This document shows, piece after piece, positions 1 through 8,387 of a DNA stretch of 64,000 bases (within the stretch, counting starts at the first letter, position 1; each line of letters opens with the position of its first letter). The notes beneath the pieces were generated by a model that saw only the letters and a program-made list of their open reading frames with translations, searched no databases and was not told the DNA's origin. The position numbers and the translations under genes were made by a program. Source of the stretch: Marinobacter manganoxydans MnI7-9 (GTDB lineage: Bacteria > Pseudomonadota > Gammaproteobacteria > Pseudomonadales > Oleiphilaceae); contig NZ_AGTR01000018.1 in the NCBI RefSeq assembly GCF_000235625.1, positions 1-64,000 on the forward strand, read 5' to 3'.

Positions 1-97
1 GCCCACTCTAGCACTCGGCAGCCGCCGCGACCAAGGTCGTTGCCGGATCTTAAGCGGCTCATTCAGGTCGCCCTCGAAGATGGCCGTCAGGGCATCG

Positions 98-1453
98 TCA
101 AAGACGCAAAATGGATTGGTAGCCTGCCACATCCACCTCAAACCGGGTGTTCTGACGCAAGTGATCCCTCAGCGCCTCCAGCGCCTCCGGATCACCGTGG
201 ATCAGGTTGATCGGCGTTTCGGGGGCCAGGTCACTCTGAGCAAGCCACTGTTCAATCTCTGCGAAATCCCCGTGCCCGGAAAGCCCACTCAACACTTCCA
301 ATCTGGCTTTGACAGGAAACCAGTCACCGTGGATCTTGATCCTTTCCGCTCCGCCAATCATCTTGGCCCCTCGTGTTCCCCCGGCCTGATAGCCGGCGAA
401 AATAACAGTTGTGCGGTGCTGGCCCAGGAGGCGCTTGAAATGATGAAGTATGCGTCCACCTGTTGCCATGCCACTGCCGGCAATAATTACGTGGGGGTAT
501 GCCTGGCCAGCCAGCGCCTTGGAGTCCTGAACACTGCGACTGTAATGAACGGTGCTACACATTTCGTGGCACTCGGAACTGCTCAATCGGTGCTGATCCT
601 CGTAGCGGCAGTAAATCTCGGAAACATCGATTGCCATGGGACTATCGAGGTAAATTGGAAGCACTGGAATTCGCCCCGCCTTCATCAGGGTAGTGAACAT
701 ATGCTGTAAAACCTGCGCCCTGCCCACAGCAAAGGCCGGAATCAATATATTGCCCCCTTTGTCGACGGTTTCATTAACGATGTCTGCCAACTGCGACAAC
801 GGGTCCGCATCGTCGTGGCGACGATTGCCATACGTTGACTCCAGCATCAGCATGTCCAGAGCTGGCAGAGGCGCAGGTGGCCTCATGAAAATATCGTTGA
901 GGCGCCCAACATCGCCGGAAAAACCGATGCGTTTACCTTCCGTCTCAATAATGATGCAGGCAGCACCGAGAATGTGCCCAACCGGCCGAAGATGGAAGCG
1001 TATATCACCGAGCTGGACTTCTTCGTAAAAGTCTACCGGCTGAAACAACTCCATACAGGCGTCCGCATCATCCTGGTCATACAGAGGCTCCGGAGTTTCA
1101 TGTTTACTCAGTTTATGGCGGCCGAGGTAATGCGCCTCCTCTTCCTGGAGATGGCCGCTATCAGCCAGCAGTATTTCACTCAAATCACGGGTAGCGTGGT
1201 GGGTATAAACCGCCCCTCGAAACCCCTGCTTGTACAACACAGGTATATAGCCCGAGTGATCCAGGTGGGCGTGGGTCAGAAGCACTGCGTCCAGTGATTC
1301 TATATCCAGCGGCAATGGCTGCCGGTTGCGCTTTCTCAGCCACTTGTAACCCTGGAACAAACCACAATCAACCAGAACCCGCGTCTCCCCCGCTTCAATC
1401 AGGAACTTGGATCCGGTAACCGTCTCTGCGCCACCAAGGAATGTAATATTCAT
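98..1453 (-). CDS. MBL-fold / beta-CASP RNA-processing exonuclease-like protein
   Basis: This 451-residue protein belongs to the metallo-beta-lactamase superfamily, beta-CASP branch (CPSF73/Ysh1-like), whose members are zinc-dependent RNases. The metal-binding signature HAHLDHSG lies near residues 60-67. Further expected motifs are GHILGAA, the SGDVGR segment, LESTYGNR, the SGMATGGR segment and a C-terminal SGHGD (RMMBL region), so all core motifs look intact. The length is normal for bacterial members of about 450 residues. Its ATG overlaps the stop of the upstream chimeric remnant by four bases (ATGA), which suggests it was once the downstream gene of a prs-type operon. The RNA target cannot be deduced. 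A short stretch (1-97) downstream carries no recognisable gene. Confidence 0.9.
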   Translation of the reverse strand: MNITFLGGAETVTGSKFLIEAGETRVLVDCGLFQGYKWLRKRNRQPLPLDIESLDAVLLTHAHLDHSGYIPVLYKQGFRGAVYTHHATRDLSEILLADSGHLQEEEAHYLGRHKLSKHETPEPLYDQDDADACMELFQPVDFYEEVQLGDIRFHLRPVGHILGAACIIIETEGKRIGFSGDVGRLNDIFMRPPAPLPALDMLMLESTYGNRRHDDADPLSQLADIVNETVDKGGNILIPAFAVGRAQVLQHMFTTLMKAGRIPVLPIYLDSPMAIDVSEIYCRYEDQHRLSSSECHEMCSTVHYSRSVQDSKALAGQAYPHVIIAGSGMATGGRILHHFKRLLGQHRTTVIFAGYQAGGTRGAKMIGGAERIKIHGDWFPVKARLEVLSGLSGHGDFAEIEQWLAQSDLAPETPINLIHGDPEALEALRDHLRQNTRFEVDVAGYQSILRL

Positions 1454-1882
1454 CGACTCTTACTCCTGTCCTGATTGAGAAAATGCCTGATCGGTGGCGC
1501 CAGCAACTCACTGACATCAATACCGTTGGTACTGTGTGGAATGGTGTTGGTGGTCACCAGAGACTGTAAACCCGCAGCCAAAAGATACTGATCCGAAGCC
1601 TCGGCAAAGATGCCGTGCACCGCAGCACAGAGAATAGCCTCCATACCCTGCTCCTCGAGGCTGTCAAGCAGGCGGACCAATGTCGGATTCTCGATGGTCA
1701 TCAAATGGGCTAACTCCCGCTGGGTCAATCCTCCACCACCACGCTGCAGGCAGACCATGGTGAACCATCGAGCCTGGGTAACCCCAAGGTCTTTCAAGCG
1801 CTCATCCAGTAAACTTGCGCCAGCGCCTTGCCACCCGAGCACTGGTGAAAGGAAACTGATCTCGAGGGATTTGTGGGTCCAT
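1450..1882 (-). pseudogene. MarR regulator N-terminus fused to the C-terminus of a PRPP synthetase (chimeric remnant)
   Basis: The reading frame opening at 1842 gives 130 residues. Residues 11-67 resemble a MarR winged helix (LLDERLKDLGVTQARW, LTQRELAHLM, LVRLLDSLEEQG). From about residue 68 the protein switches to the C-terminal end of ribose-phosphate pyrophosphokinase (CAAVHGIFAEAS, LVTTNTIPHS, SELLAPPIRHFL). The junction is near 1636-1646. The true MarR start seems to be the ATG at 1882, which encodes MDPQIPRDQFPF and ends in RRWRK; one extra base near 1810 then shifts the frame, because removing it joins RRWRK directly to LLDERLK. So a deletion fused two genes and the 5' end is frameshifted. 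The PRPP catalytic and ATP sites are absent. Function is unlikely. Confidence 0.8.
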
Positions 1883-2288
1883 ATCGCTGTCCTGCTATTG
1901 CTGACTCAGTAACAGTAAATCGTAAGCTAATCATTGAGGCCAACATAAGTCACACATTGATCTGGGATCAGGCTTGCGCCAGATCAATATGCAACATCAC
2001 GCGGATTCCGAGGCCAGCTAAGGAACTTCTCCTTCCAGTGAGACAGGTAACTCCTCACTTTTTCAGAGACAGGAGGCCTTCAGCGTATTGTCGCCCTGGT
2101 AGACACCCTTGCACCGTGACCGGCAACCGGCTTAAAAAAGCTGGCGCCGAGCGCTCCACAACGCTGTAGCATCTTCACTCGAAACCAGCCCGGTCTTCGG
2201 CACGACGTCTTCCAGGCAATCCGCATCCGCTAAGGTCAGTCCCCAGTCGGGTAGAGTATGCGGGGTCGACAACAAGGCCAAGTTCCGC
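1883..2288. other. Intergenic stretch with an unidentified coding remnant
   Basis: No intact gene is visible in these 406 bases. On the minus strand an open stretch from about 2311 down to a TAA at 2132 encodes about 59 residues with coding-like composition (for example HAILADKRNLALLSTP and LPDWGLTLADADCLEDV). It has no start codon and partly overlaps the end of the next gene in another frame. I do not recognise the family. It fits the gene decay seen on both sides. Confidence 0.4.
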
Positions 2289-2921
2289 TTATCGGCCAGA
2301 ATGGCATGTACTCGGGAGGTTGGGTGACCAAAAAATCAGTAGTTCAATAGGTTGAGAGTGTTTTTGCGCTATTTTTCGCGTTTGTCTGCCAGCCCTCATA
2401 TAGAGATACATCTGTACGGCAAAGACGAGGTAGATGGATAAGAACGGCAGAAAAAACCACAACGGCTCGTTGAGATAGTGCTGCATCAAGCGCCAGACTA
2501 TCATGTTTTCCAGCGCCATACCCATGGGATAAAGCACGATGAAGCCGCTGTAGCGTGCCCAGGCCAGCAAAGGGTTCGCTTTCTCAAGGTAATACAGATA
2601 CCTCAAGGTATCCGCGCCGACCCAGGCCACGCCCAAAATCACAATCATCCACTGTGGGCCGAGAGGCAGGAATAAAAATAAGAGAACAGATACTGCGATC
2701 CGCGCACCGACCTGGATGAGGCTTGGGACAAACGTTGACCCGGTGTTGCCTCTGGCAGCCGACCACACCTCAATCACAGCCAACCCTTGCGACAGGCCGA
2801 TCGCGGTCACCAAAGCGGAAACGTTAACCGTGCCGGTGACTGATAAGATCAAAACCAGCGAGATCAGTCCCTGCAAACAGAGCTGAACGATGTTGTAGCA
2901 ATTCATTGCGCTTGGCTGCAT
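2289..2921 (-). CDS. HACD/PTPLA-like 3-hydroxyacyl-CoA dehydratase family membrane protein
   Basis: This 210-residue protein has about five to six hydrophobic segments and matches the eukaryote-typical HACD/Phs1 (PTPLA) family, which dehydrates 3-hydroxyacyl-CoA during fatty-acid elongation. The core reads DTLRYLYYLE, then WARYSGFIVLYPMGMALE. Tyr131 and Glu138 lie seven residues apart, as do the catalytic Tyr and Glu of yeast Phs1. The usual Glu before IRY is Asp here. The N-terminus (CYNIVQLCLQ) fits the family start. A second in-frame ATG lies at 2906 (residue 6). The last 20 residues (after QKHSQ) look unlike the family and run into decayed sequence, so the native C-terminus may be altered. 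The membrane function is inferred from family membership only. Confidence 0.72.
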   Translation of the reverse strand: MQPSAMNCYNIVQLCLQGLISLVLILSVTGTVNVSALVTAIGLSQGLAVIEVWSAARGNTGSTFVPSLIQVGARIAVSVLLFLFLPLGPQWMIVILGVAWVGADTLRYLYYLEKANPLLAWARYSGFIVLYPMGMALENMIVWRLMQHYLNEPLWFFLPFLSIYLVFAVQMYLYMRAGRQTRKIAQKHSQPIELLIFWSPNLPSTCHSGR

Positions 2922-2949
2922 GAGATAACCCAGGAACCCTTCCCTCTAA

Positions 2950-3200
2950 TCCAACATAAGATATTCGGCTACCGCCTGGTGTATACATCACCTGTCGGAC
3001 AGTTGCTGATCCAAATGCACTTGTCCGCAAACTCTGGAACGATGGAGGAGACCAGCGCATTGTCGTCCAGCTTTCCTTCAGCCACGAGTATATCGGTAAG
3101 CAGGCCCGTCATCGACTTGGTCATAGACATAGCTCCGTGATTGCCGGCCTCGTCGAGGTATTGACGGGTGCAGACTCGCAGTAAACGATACTGCGCCCAA
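2950..3200 (-). pseudogene. Remnant of a serine beta-lactamase-family hydrolase
   Basis: Reading the minus strand from about 3200 gives RQYLDEAGNHGAMSMTKS, then TGLLTDILVAEGKLDD and ALVSSIVPEFAD. This is the region around the SxxK nucleophile (SMTK) of class C beta-lactamase/esterase-type proteins (PF00144). Shortly after PEFAD the frame shifts, and the other frame continues with AFGSATVRQVM, the expected next segment. Homology fades after that. There is no start codon and neither end of the gene is present, so only about 75 of several hundred residues survive. Confidence 0.7.
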
Positions 3201-3321
3201 TACGTTTTTACAAAACGACGGCGCGAGACACATCAGCCAATCCTGGAATCAACTCGTATGAACTAGACTCGGGATATGGAATGGGTCCCTCAGTTCATTC
3301 ACAAAACAGCGAGAACAAAAA

Positions 3322-3915
3322 ATGAAATTCCAGAAAACTTCGCGCAATTGGCTTGCCCTGGCTCTCTCTCTGGGTCTTTCTGCCACCGCTTTTACGGCGC
3401 ACGCCCACGAAGGCCCGGCTCCGTCTTCATCGGGCCCTGACACTAGCCAACCGAATGGAGGCACCGCGCAGGGAATGCAGCACCACTACTCTCATAAAAA
3501 TGGTTATCAAGGACACCATGGCAACAGCGCTCACTCGCGCCATCATGGCATGCACAATCAAGGTGGGATGCATCATGGTATGAACGGCTATCAGGGCACG
3601 CCTCGTGGCCCTTCGATGGAGCTTGATCTTGACGATGGCCAACTTGAAGAGATTGCTGGGATTGAAAAGGAGCTGCGATCAGATCTTCAGGAACTGAAGG
3701 TCCAAAGGTACGAGGAATCGCTCAAGTTACAGGAGCTTTACGCCGAAGATGAGCTCGATGCGGGCGATATCAATGATCAACAGCAAAAGGTTTTCGACGT
3801 CATCAAGGAAATAACGGAATTACAGGTTGAAGCCCAACAGGACATTCGCGACCTGTTGACCTCCGAGCAGAGAACTCAGCTTCAGCGTTCAGGTGGCTGG
3901 CTCATGTTGAATTGA
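3322..3915 (+). CDS. Periplasmic Spy/CpxP-like His-rich protein
   Basis: The 197-residue product begins with a signal peptide (charged start, then LALALSLGLSATAFTAHA, probable cleavage near residue 28). Residues 40-90 are extremely rich in His, Gly, Met and Asn (HHYSHKNGYQGHHG and similar), which suggests binding of copper, nickel or zinc. The C-terminal half is predicted helical and resembles the LTXXQ / heavy-metal resistor (Spy/CpxP/ZraP) family: ELDLDDGQLEEIAGIEKEL and later LLTSEQRTQLQ. Such proteins are periplasmic chaperones or metal buffers. No two-component system is adjacent. The metal role is inference from composition. Confidence 0.72.
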   Translation: MKFQKTSRNWLALALSLGLSATAFTAHAHEGPAPSSSGPDTSQPNGGTAQGMQHHYSHKNGYQGHHGNSAHSRHHGMHNQGGMHHGMNGYQGTPRGPSMELDLDDGQLEEIAGIEKELRSDLQELKVQRYEESLKLQELYAEDELDAGDINDQQQKVFDVIKEITELQVEAQQDIRDLLTSEQRTQLQRSGGWLMLN

Positions 3916-4182
3916 TCTCACTTTTTCAAGCAGAACACTCAGATAATCAACCCGGGGCAGCGTCGCGGGTTGAGAAGTTTCTAACGTCGTCTACGGGTAT
4001 TTGCATACGTGCAGTAATGGTTTCTGCATACGTCCGTGAAAGCCTCTTTCAAGTACACTAATCATTAGCTTGAACACAATGCATCGACAAACGATGTTTG
4101 CCCGCTGCAACTGATCGATGGGAGAAGCCTCTGCAAAACGGAAGCAGGATCCATCGAAAAACCATTGGAGGTTTTCAAACTT

Positions 4183-4317
4183 ATGAACGTCATCCCTGTG
4201 ATCACCCTATTTGGCGGCTTGGCTGCATTTTTCGCTCTGGCCGTAACACTGAGATACGCCGCCTGCAAAACTCAGGTGGTTGATAAGCAGAACGACAACC
4301 AACTCGCTGGCTCATAA
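4183..4317 (+). CDS. Small single-pass membrane protein (44 aa)
   Basis: A short gene with a good ribosome binding site (TTGGAG, about 12 bases before the ATG) encodes MNVIPVITLFGGLAAFFALA followed by VTLRYAACK and a polar tail. It has one transmembrane helix (about residues 4-24), so the C-terminus is probably cytoplasmic. I do not recognise a family. It ends three bases before the convergent ACT-domain gene. The preceding intergenic stretch contains a short direct repeat TGCATACGT (near 4003 and 4023). Confidence 0.5.
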   Translation: MNVIPVITLFGGLAAFFALAVTLRYAACKTQVVDKQNDNQLAGS

Positions 4318-4320
4318 AAG

Positions 4321-4731
4321 CTAGCCACCCGGATTACTGGCAAGCTCTTTAAGCGCTCTCATCGCCTCATCAATGCGATCGCTAGGCACAAACATGTGAT
4401 CGTGATAGAACCCTGCTATCACGTTAGTGGTAATGCCCCGTTCAGCCAATAGGCTTGTGACGACAGATGTGAGCCCGAGAGCTTCAAGGCTGGAGTGGCC
4501 CTCCAGAGTGATGCGACGGAATACTCTGTAGTAGTCCAGGCCTTCGGTCTTGGCCTCATCTAGAGGAATGACCAGGGTAAGGCCTTCCAGTTCGGCAATG
4601 CTGACAATGGGCTTGAGGTGTTCCAGTTCACCGTACTTTGCCTTTGGCACCGTGCAGTAGACATAAGTTGTCGAATCCAGTGTTGGCGAGAGCTGCTTGA
4701 TCAATTCCTGAAGAAATTCGCTTCGCATCAT
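4321..4731 (-). CDS. ACT-domain protein (ACT_3 / DUF2241 type)
   Basis: This 136-residue protein resembles the small stand-alone ACT_3 family: an N-terminal segment TYVYCTVPKAKYGE, then LEGLTLVIPLDEA, and a C-terminal ACT domain (YYRVFRRITLEGHSSLEALG, ITTNVIAGFYHDHMFVP). ACT domains bind amino acids and regulate metabolism, but the ligand of this family is not evident. The start at 4731 has an AAAGGA-like site upstream. No operon partner is evident: isocitrate dehydrogenase lies about 200 bases upstream on the same strand, and the gap shows no gene. Confidence 0.75.
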   Translation of the reverse strand: MMRSEFLQELIKQLSPTLDSTTYVYCTVPKAKYGELEHLKPIVSIAELEGLTLVIPLDEAKTEGLDYYRVFRRITLEGHSSLEALGLTSVVTSLLAERGITTNVIAGFYHDHMFVPSDRIDEAMRALKELASNPGG

Positions 4732-4927
4732 GTTTACTATCCTTTATCGAAAGGTCATGGTCATGGTCATAACAAAAACTTAGCACTTTCTGCAGGCTAC
4801 CAAAGCAGAATACTCGTTTTTCCTCCCCATTAACTTTTTCAGGGCACCGTTAAGCTTGGCGGCATGCTGATTCAGGGCAATATCGTCAAATACGGTTGGA
4901 AAGCCGGCGCTCCGATGATTCAGACGC

Positions 4928-6664
4928 TCACTGGAGCGCTTTTTCCACCGCCTCCAGAAAGCCAATCATATCCACCACTTGTTCAGACTCCGGATCAACG
5001 GTTTTTCCTTTCAGATCGGCAGTAACGATGCCGCTGTCCACCGTGTCGGTTAATGCCGCTTTCAATTGAACGGCGTATTGGCTCAAAGGCTCGTTGCCTT
5101 CCCGCTCACCCAGGGTTTCCAGAGCGTTGCCCAGCGCAAAAATCAGGGCCGACGGGTTGAAATGAGCTACCTTACCGTCGCTCTCGAGATACTTCAGGTA
5201 AAGATCATGGGCGGTGCCATGGGGTGCCTCGAACAGCATGGTTCCGTCTTTGCTCTCGATGATTGAACTGGCCGTCGCCAGGCTTCCCCCGAGAGCGGCG
5301 GAAATGTCCGAGAAGATATCGCCGTCGAGGTTCTGGGAGGGATAAAGCGCATTTCTCGGTGGATCCGTGATCATCTTTTTAAGCTGGCTGGACGGCCGCA
5401 TGATCATGAACGAGGGCGGCGGTGTATGCTCGCTGGCCAGTTCCCTGCGCACTTCGGTAATGACCTCGCTGTAGACTTCGTCGTACTCCATGTACTCGCG
5501 CTTGAGACCAAAATACACCTCTTTGTCCTTGCGGGAGGCATCCCGGAAGACTTGCAGAACCCAGTCCTTGATGGCTTCCCGGTCATTGGACATGAGCAGC
5601 ATCGGGTCGCCTTTCCTGACCCGGCGGGCATGCTTCTCGTCACCGTCGACGATCACCTTGAGAATGCCATCCTCCTTGGCCGCCATGTTGAAGCTACCAT
5701 ACTGGTCGCCGCCCCCAGCGCTCATCCGTGAGATGGACACATGAGCCCCGCGGCCTGGAATGCCGAATTCCTTGAGTTGGTTCACCAGCTTGAGCAGCTT
5801 TCGCCCGGTGGTATTATCCGGCACACCCCAGAGCGCACGCTCCGGCGGATTGGAAACAATGCGGGCTGCCTGGGCATCAATCAGTTCGTAGTAGTAATTC
5901 AGCCCCAGGTCTTCAATCTGCTTCTTGTAGTCACTGTGATAGATGTCCTCGATCACCGAGCGCATGGCCCCATCGTAGCCGGGGATCACCGTATCCTTGA
6001 GGCCGAGGTATACGTCTCGTTTTTCTGCGATTGCACGCTGGAAAAAGCGATGCGCCCAGGCTTTCACATCCTCGATGTCATTCGTCGCAAGCAGCCACGG
6101 ATCGCCTTTGCGAATCTCTCGCCGATGAAGCTCTACCGGGTCGCCGCTGCTGCCCACAAACATCAGCTTGACCACGCCGGTTGCCAGGGAAAGCTGGTTA
6201 AAGCTGTCCTTGATGCCGCCGAATTCCATGGTATCCACCTCAATGTCACGCCCGACCCACTGGGGGCGGCGGATGTTGAGGTTGCGGAACTGGATATCCT
6301 CGCGGGTAATATTGCCACTGATGCCCTTGCGGATCGCACCATTGGGGGACTTGGTCGCCAGCGGGTGCAGATTTTCGCCATCCACATCCGGGTGTTTCCT
6401 GAGCAAGTCCTCCAACTGCTGGCGGTTTACCGTCATGCCAGCGTTCTTTACACCCACTCCGTGGCGTTGGAGCGAATCGATGGCATCAATAACCACCTGG
6501 CCATTGGTCAGCAGCCGGTTTTCCGCAGACAGATCGATTTCCTCAAGCTGAATATCAAGCCGTGAGCTCACAAACTTCTTGAGAATGTGTTCAAACGCAA
6601 CCTGAGCCATCTCGTCGCCGTGAAGGATTACAAGGGGCGAGGTCACACTGATTCTACTGTCCAT
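4928..6664 (-). CDS. Isocitrate dehydrogenase-family enzyme with an internal domain duplication
   Basis: This 578-residue protein is far longer than the 400-450 residues of eukaryote-type NADP isocitrate dehydrogenase. Family motifs are clear: LHGDEMAQ (residues 14-21), KSPNGAIRK (105-113), YYYELIDAQAARI (257-269), LDGDIFSD (446-453, metal-binding Asp residues), FEAPHGTAHD (478-487) and FNPSALIFA (502-510). A segment of about 145 residues occurs twice (about 138-283 and 305-448). In both copies KGDPxLL is followed by a helix, then by VYLGLKD or VYFGLKR, then by NPPERALWG or DPPRNALYP. The first copy retains the Lys/Tyr/Asp catalytic region and the second joins the metal-site Asp residues. The role would be isocitrate oxidation in the TCA cycle. 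Cofactor preference (NAD or NADP) is not decidable by eye. Confidence 0.85.
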   Translation of the reverse strand: MDSRISVTSPLVILHGDEMAQVAFEHILKKFVSSRLDIQLEEIDLSAENRLLTNGQVVIDAIDSLQRHGVGVKNAGMTVNRQQLEDLLRKHPDVDGENLHPLATKSPNGAIRKGISGNITREDIQFRNLNIRRPQWVGRDIEVDTMEFGGIKDSFNQLSLATGVVKLMFVGSSGDPVELHRREIRKGDPWLLATNDIEDVKAWAHRFFQRAIAEKRDVYLGLKDTVIPGYDGAMRSVIEDIYHSDYKKQIEDLGLNYYYELIDAQAARIVSNPPERALWGVPDNTTGRKLLKLVNQLKEFGIPGRGAHVSISRMSAGGGDQYGSFNMAAKEDGILKVIVDGDEKHARRVRKGDPMLLMSNDREAIKDWVLQVFRDASRKDKEVYFGLKREYMEYDEVYSEVITEVRRELASEHTPPPSFMIMRPSSQLKKMITDPPRNALYPSQNLDGDIFSDISAALGGSLATASSIIESKDGTMLFEAPHGTAHDLYLKYLESDGKVAHFNPSALIFALGNALETLGEREGNEPLSQYAVQLKAALTDTVDSGIVTADLKGKTVDPESEQVVDMIGFLEAVEKALQ

Positions 6665-6693
6665 GAAAATCTCCCTGCTGTTTGTTGGCCTGG

Positions 6694-8163
6694 TCAGTCC
6701 TGCTGCGATGCCGACTGCTTGATCCCTAGCCGTTCATTGACGGCATCCCGGATCTCCCGGTAACGCTCGGGATTTTTCGCCAGGAAATCCAGATTGTCCT
6801 CGGGGAATATCTCTTTTTTCTTTTTGCCGGCTTCCTCACTGGTAAAAATAGACGGCAAAAGCTGTTCAAGGCAACGTAGCATGACTTCCGGCGATACCGA
6901 CGCACCAGGCGATGCACCCAGGAGCGTGCCGTAGGTCTTGTCTTTCGAGACGAGGATCTCTGTACCCATTTGCAGATCTCCATCGCGGATGATCTGAACC
7001 CGCTGCCCGGCCTCAACCGCTTTCCAGTTGAACTTCTTGCTCATGCCCGGTGCGAAACTGTCCAGCTCCTCGAACATGCTCTTTTCACCCTTGAAGGTCT
7101 CTGAAACCAGATATTTGACCAACGGGAAGTGCTCAATGGCGACATTCAGCAAGCTCGGGATATCGTGGAGGCGCATGGATCGGAGGTAGTCCAGGAACCC
7201 CCGGCCCCTCTCCAGCACCGGTTTAAACGAGGCAAAAGGACCAAACAGAAGATAATACCTATCATCCGAAACCCGCAGGTCCAGATGGGGAACGGACATC
7301 GGAGGCGCACCCACTTTCGCCTTTCCGTAAGTTTTCGCTCTGTACTGCTCGGCCTGTTCGGCGGTGATCTCGGCCTGCAGGAACCGTCCGCCGACGGGAA
7401 AACCGGTGAAGCGGCGCGCGAAAGGCAAGTGACTCTTTTTCAGGATCGGGAAGGCACCGCCGCCGGCACCGACGAAAAGAACGTCGGCCTTGTAGCGGCG
7501 ATCAACGCCCCTGCTCTGGGTTTCCACAAGCCAGCTTCCGGCGGGGCTGCGATGCACTCGCTTGACGTGCGTCCCGTATTCAATTTTCACCCCAAGATCG
7601 TCAACAGCATGCTTGGCCATTTGCTCTGTGAGGGCGCCAAAGTTGACGTCCGTGCCCGTCTCGATAACGGTCGCCGCCATTTTCTCGTGTCTGGGCCGCT
7701 CCTCCATGGTGTATGGAATCCAGCTCTTGATCTCGTCGAAATCCTCGGAGTAACGCATCTGTTCGAAGAAATGGTGGGACGACATCTCATTGAACCGGAG
7801 CTTCAGTTCCTGAATAGACGGCTCGGAGACGATGGTGCAGTGCTTGGTCTGGTTGATAAACGATTTGGGGTCTTTGATGGCCCCTTTCTGGATCAGGTAC
7901 GCCCAGAACTGCTTGGCCACATTGAACTGAGCGTGAATCTTCACCGCCTTTTCGACTGAAATAACCTCTTCGTCCACCGGCGTATAGTTCAGCTCACAAT
8001 TCGCCTCGTGCCCGGTTCCGGCGTTATTGAACACCCAGGAGTTGCCTGCCCCGGGGCCGTCCAGTCTTTCGAGAATGGTGATATCCAGTTCCGGTGCCAA
8101 CTCCTTCGCGAGGGTCGCGAAAGTTGTGCCCATGATCCCTGCGCCAATGATGATTACGTTCAT
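6694..8163 (-). CDS. mqo: Malate:quinone oxidoreductase
   Basis: The 489-residue FAD enzyme oxidises malate to oxaloacetate and passes electrons to the quinone pool at the inner membrane. It replaces or complements soluble malate dehydrogenase. It starts with the dinucleotide-binding motif IIIGAGIMGTTFATLAKEL and continues with the Mqo signatures GPGAGNSWVFNNAGTGHEA and CELNYTP. The C-terminal GASPGASVSPEVM is also typical. The length matches the family. It lies 29 bases upstream of the isocitrate dehydrogenase gene on the same strand, so the two TCA-cycle genes are probably co-transcribed. Confidence 0.95.
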   Translation of the reverse strand: MNVIIIGAGIMGTTFATLAKELAPELDITILERLDGPGAGNSWVFNNAGTGHEANCELNYTPVDEEVISVEKAVKIHAQFNVAKQFWAYLIQKGAIKDPKSFINQTKHCTIVSEPSIQELKLRFNEMSSHHFFEQMRYSEDFDEIKSWIPYTMEERPRHEKMAATVIETGTDVNFGALTEQMAKHAVDDLGVKIEYGTHVKRVHRSPAGSWLVETQSRGVDRRYKADVLFVGAGGGAFPILKKSHLPFARRFTGFPVGGRFLQAEITAEQAEQYRAKTYGKAKVGAPPMSVPHLDLRVSDDRYYLLFGPFASFKPVLERGRGFLDYLRSMRLHDIPSLLNVAIEHFPLVKYLVSETFKGEKSMFEELDSFAPGMSKKFNWKAVEAGQRVQIIRDGDLQMGTEILVSKDKTYGTLLGASPGASVSPEVMLRCLEQLLPSIFTSEEAGKKKKEIFPEDNLDFLAKNPERYREIRDAVNERLGIKQSASQQD

Positions 8164-8387
8164 TAAAACCTACCCACGTGAGTCGAATGTCTGAACAAGG
8201 TTGGAAAAGTGTGTGTATTGACGGTAGCACGCTTCGGCAGACACGGAAAACGCGTGCCGAGCGTTCATTAACAAAGGAAATTTCTGAACAGAAGGGTCTA
8301 CCCCTGTTTCGCAGTTTACGTTAAGGTAAACATGAACTGGCGGGAATCACACCAGATTTCGCCAGGCTGTCTACAATGACATTAACT

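Noticed and set aside
1-97. Possible end or start of another gene at the left edge
   Set aside because: The fragment is too short and shows no recognisable motif on either strand.
1873-2169. Plus-strand frame of 98 codons in the decay zone
   Set aside because: Its translation shows no domain, it has no ribosome site and it overlaps the 5' end of the MarR remnant.
4780-4965. Short minus-strand frame between the ACT-domain gene and isocitrate dehydrogenase
   Set aside because: It begins inside the isocitrate dehydrogenase gene in another frame, has no ribosome site and matches no family.
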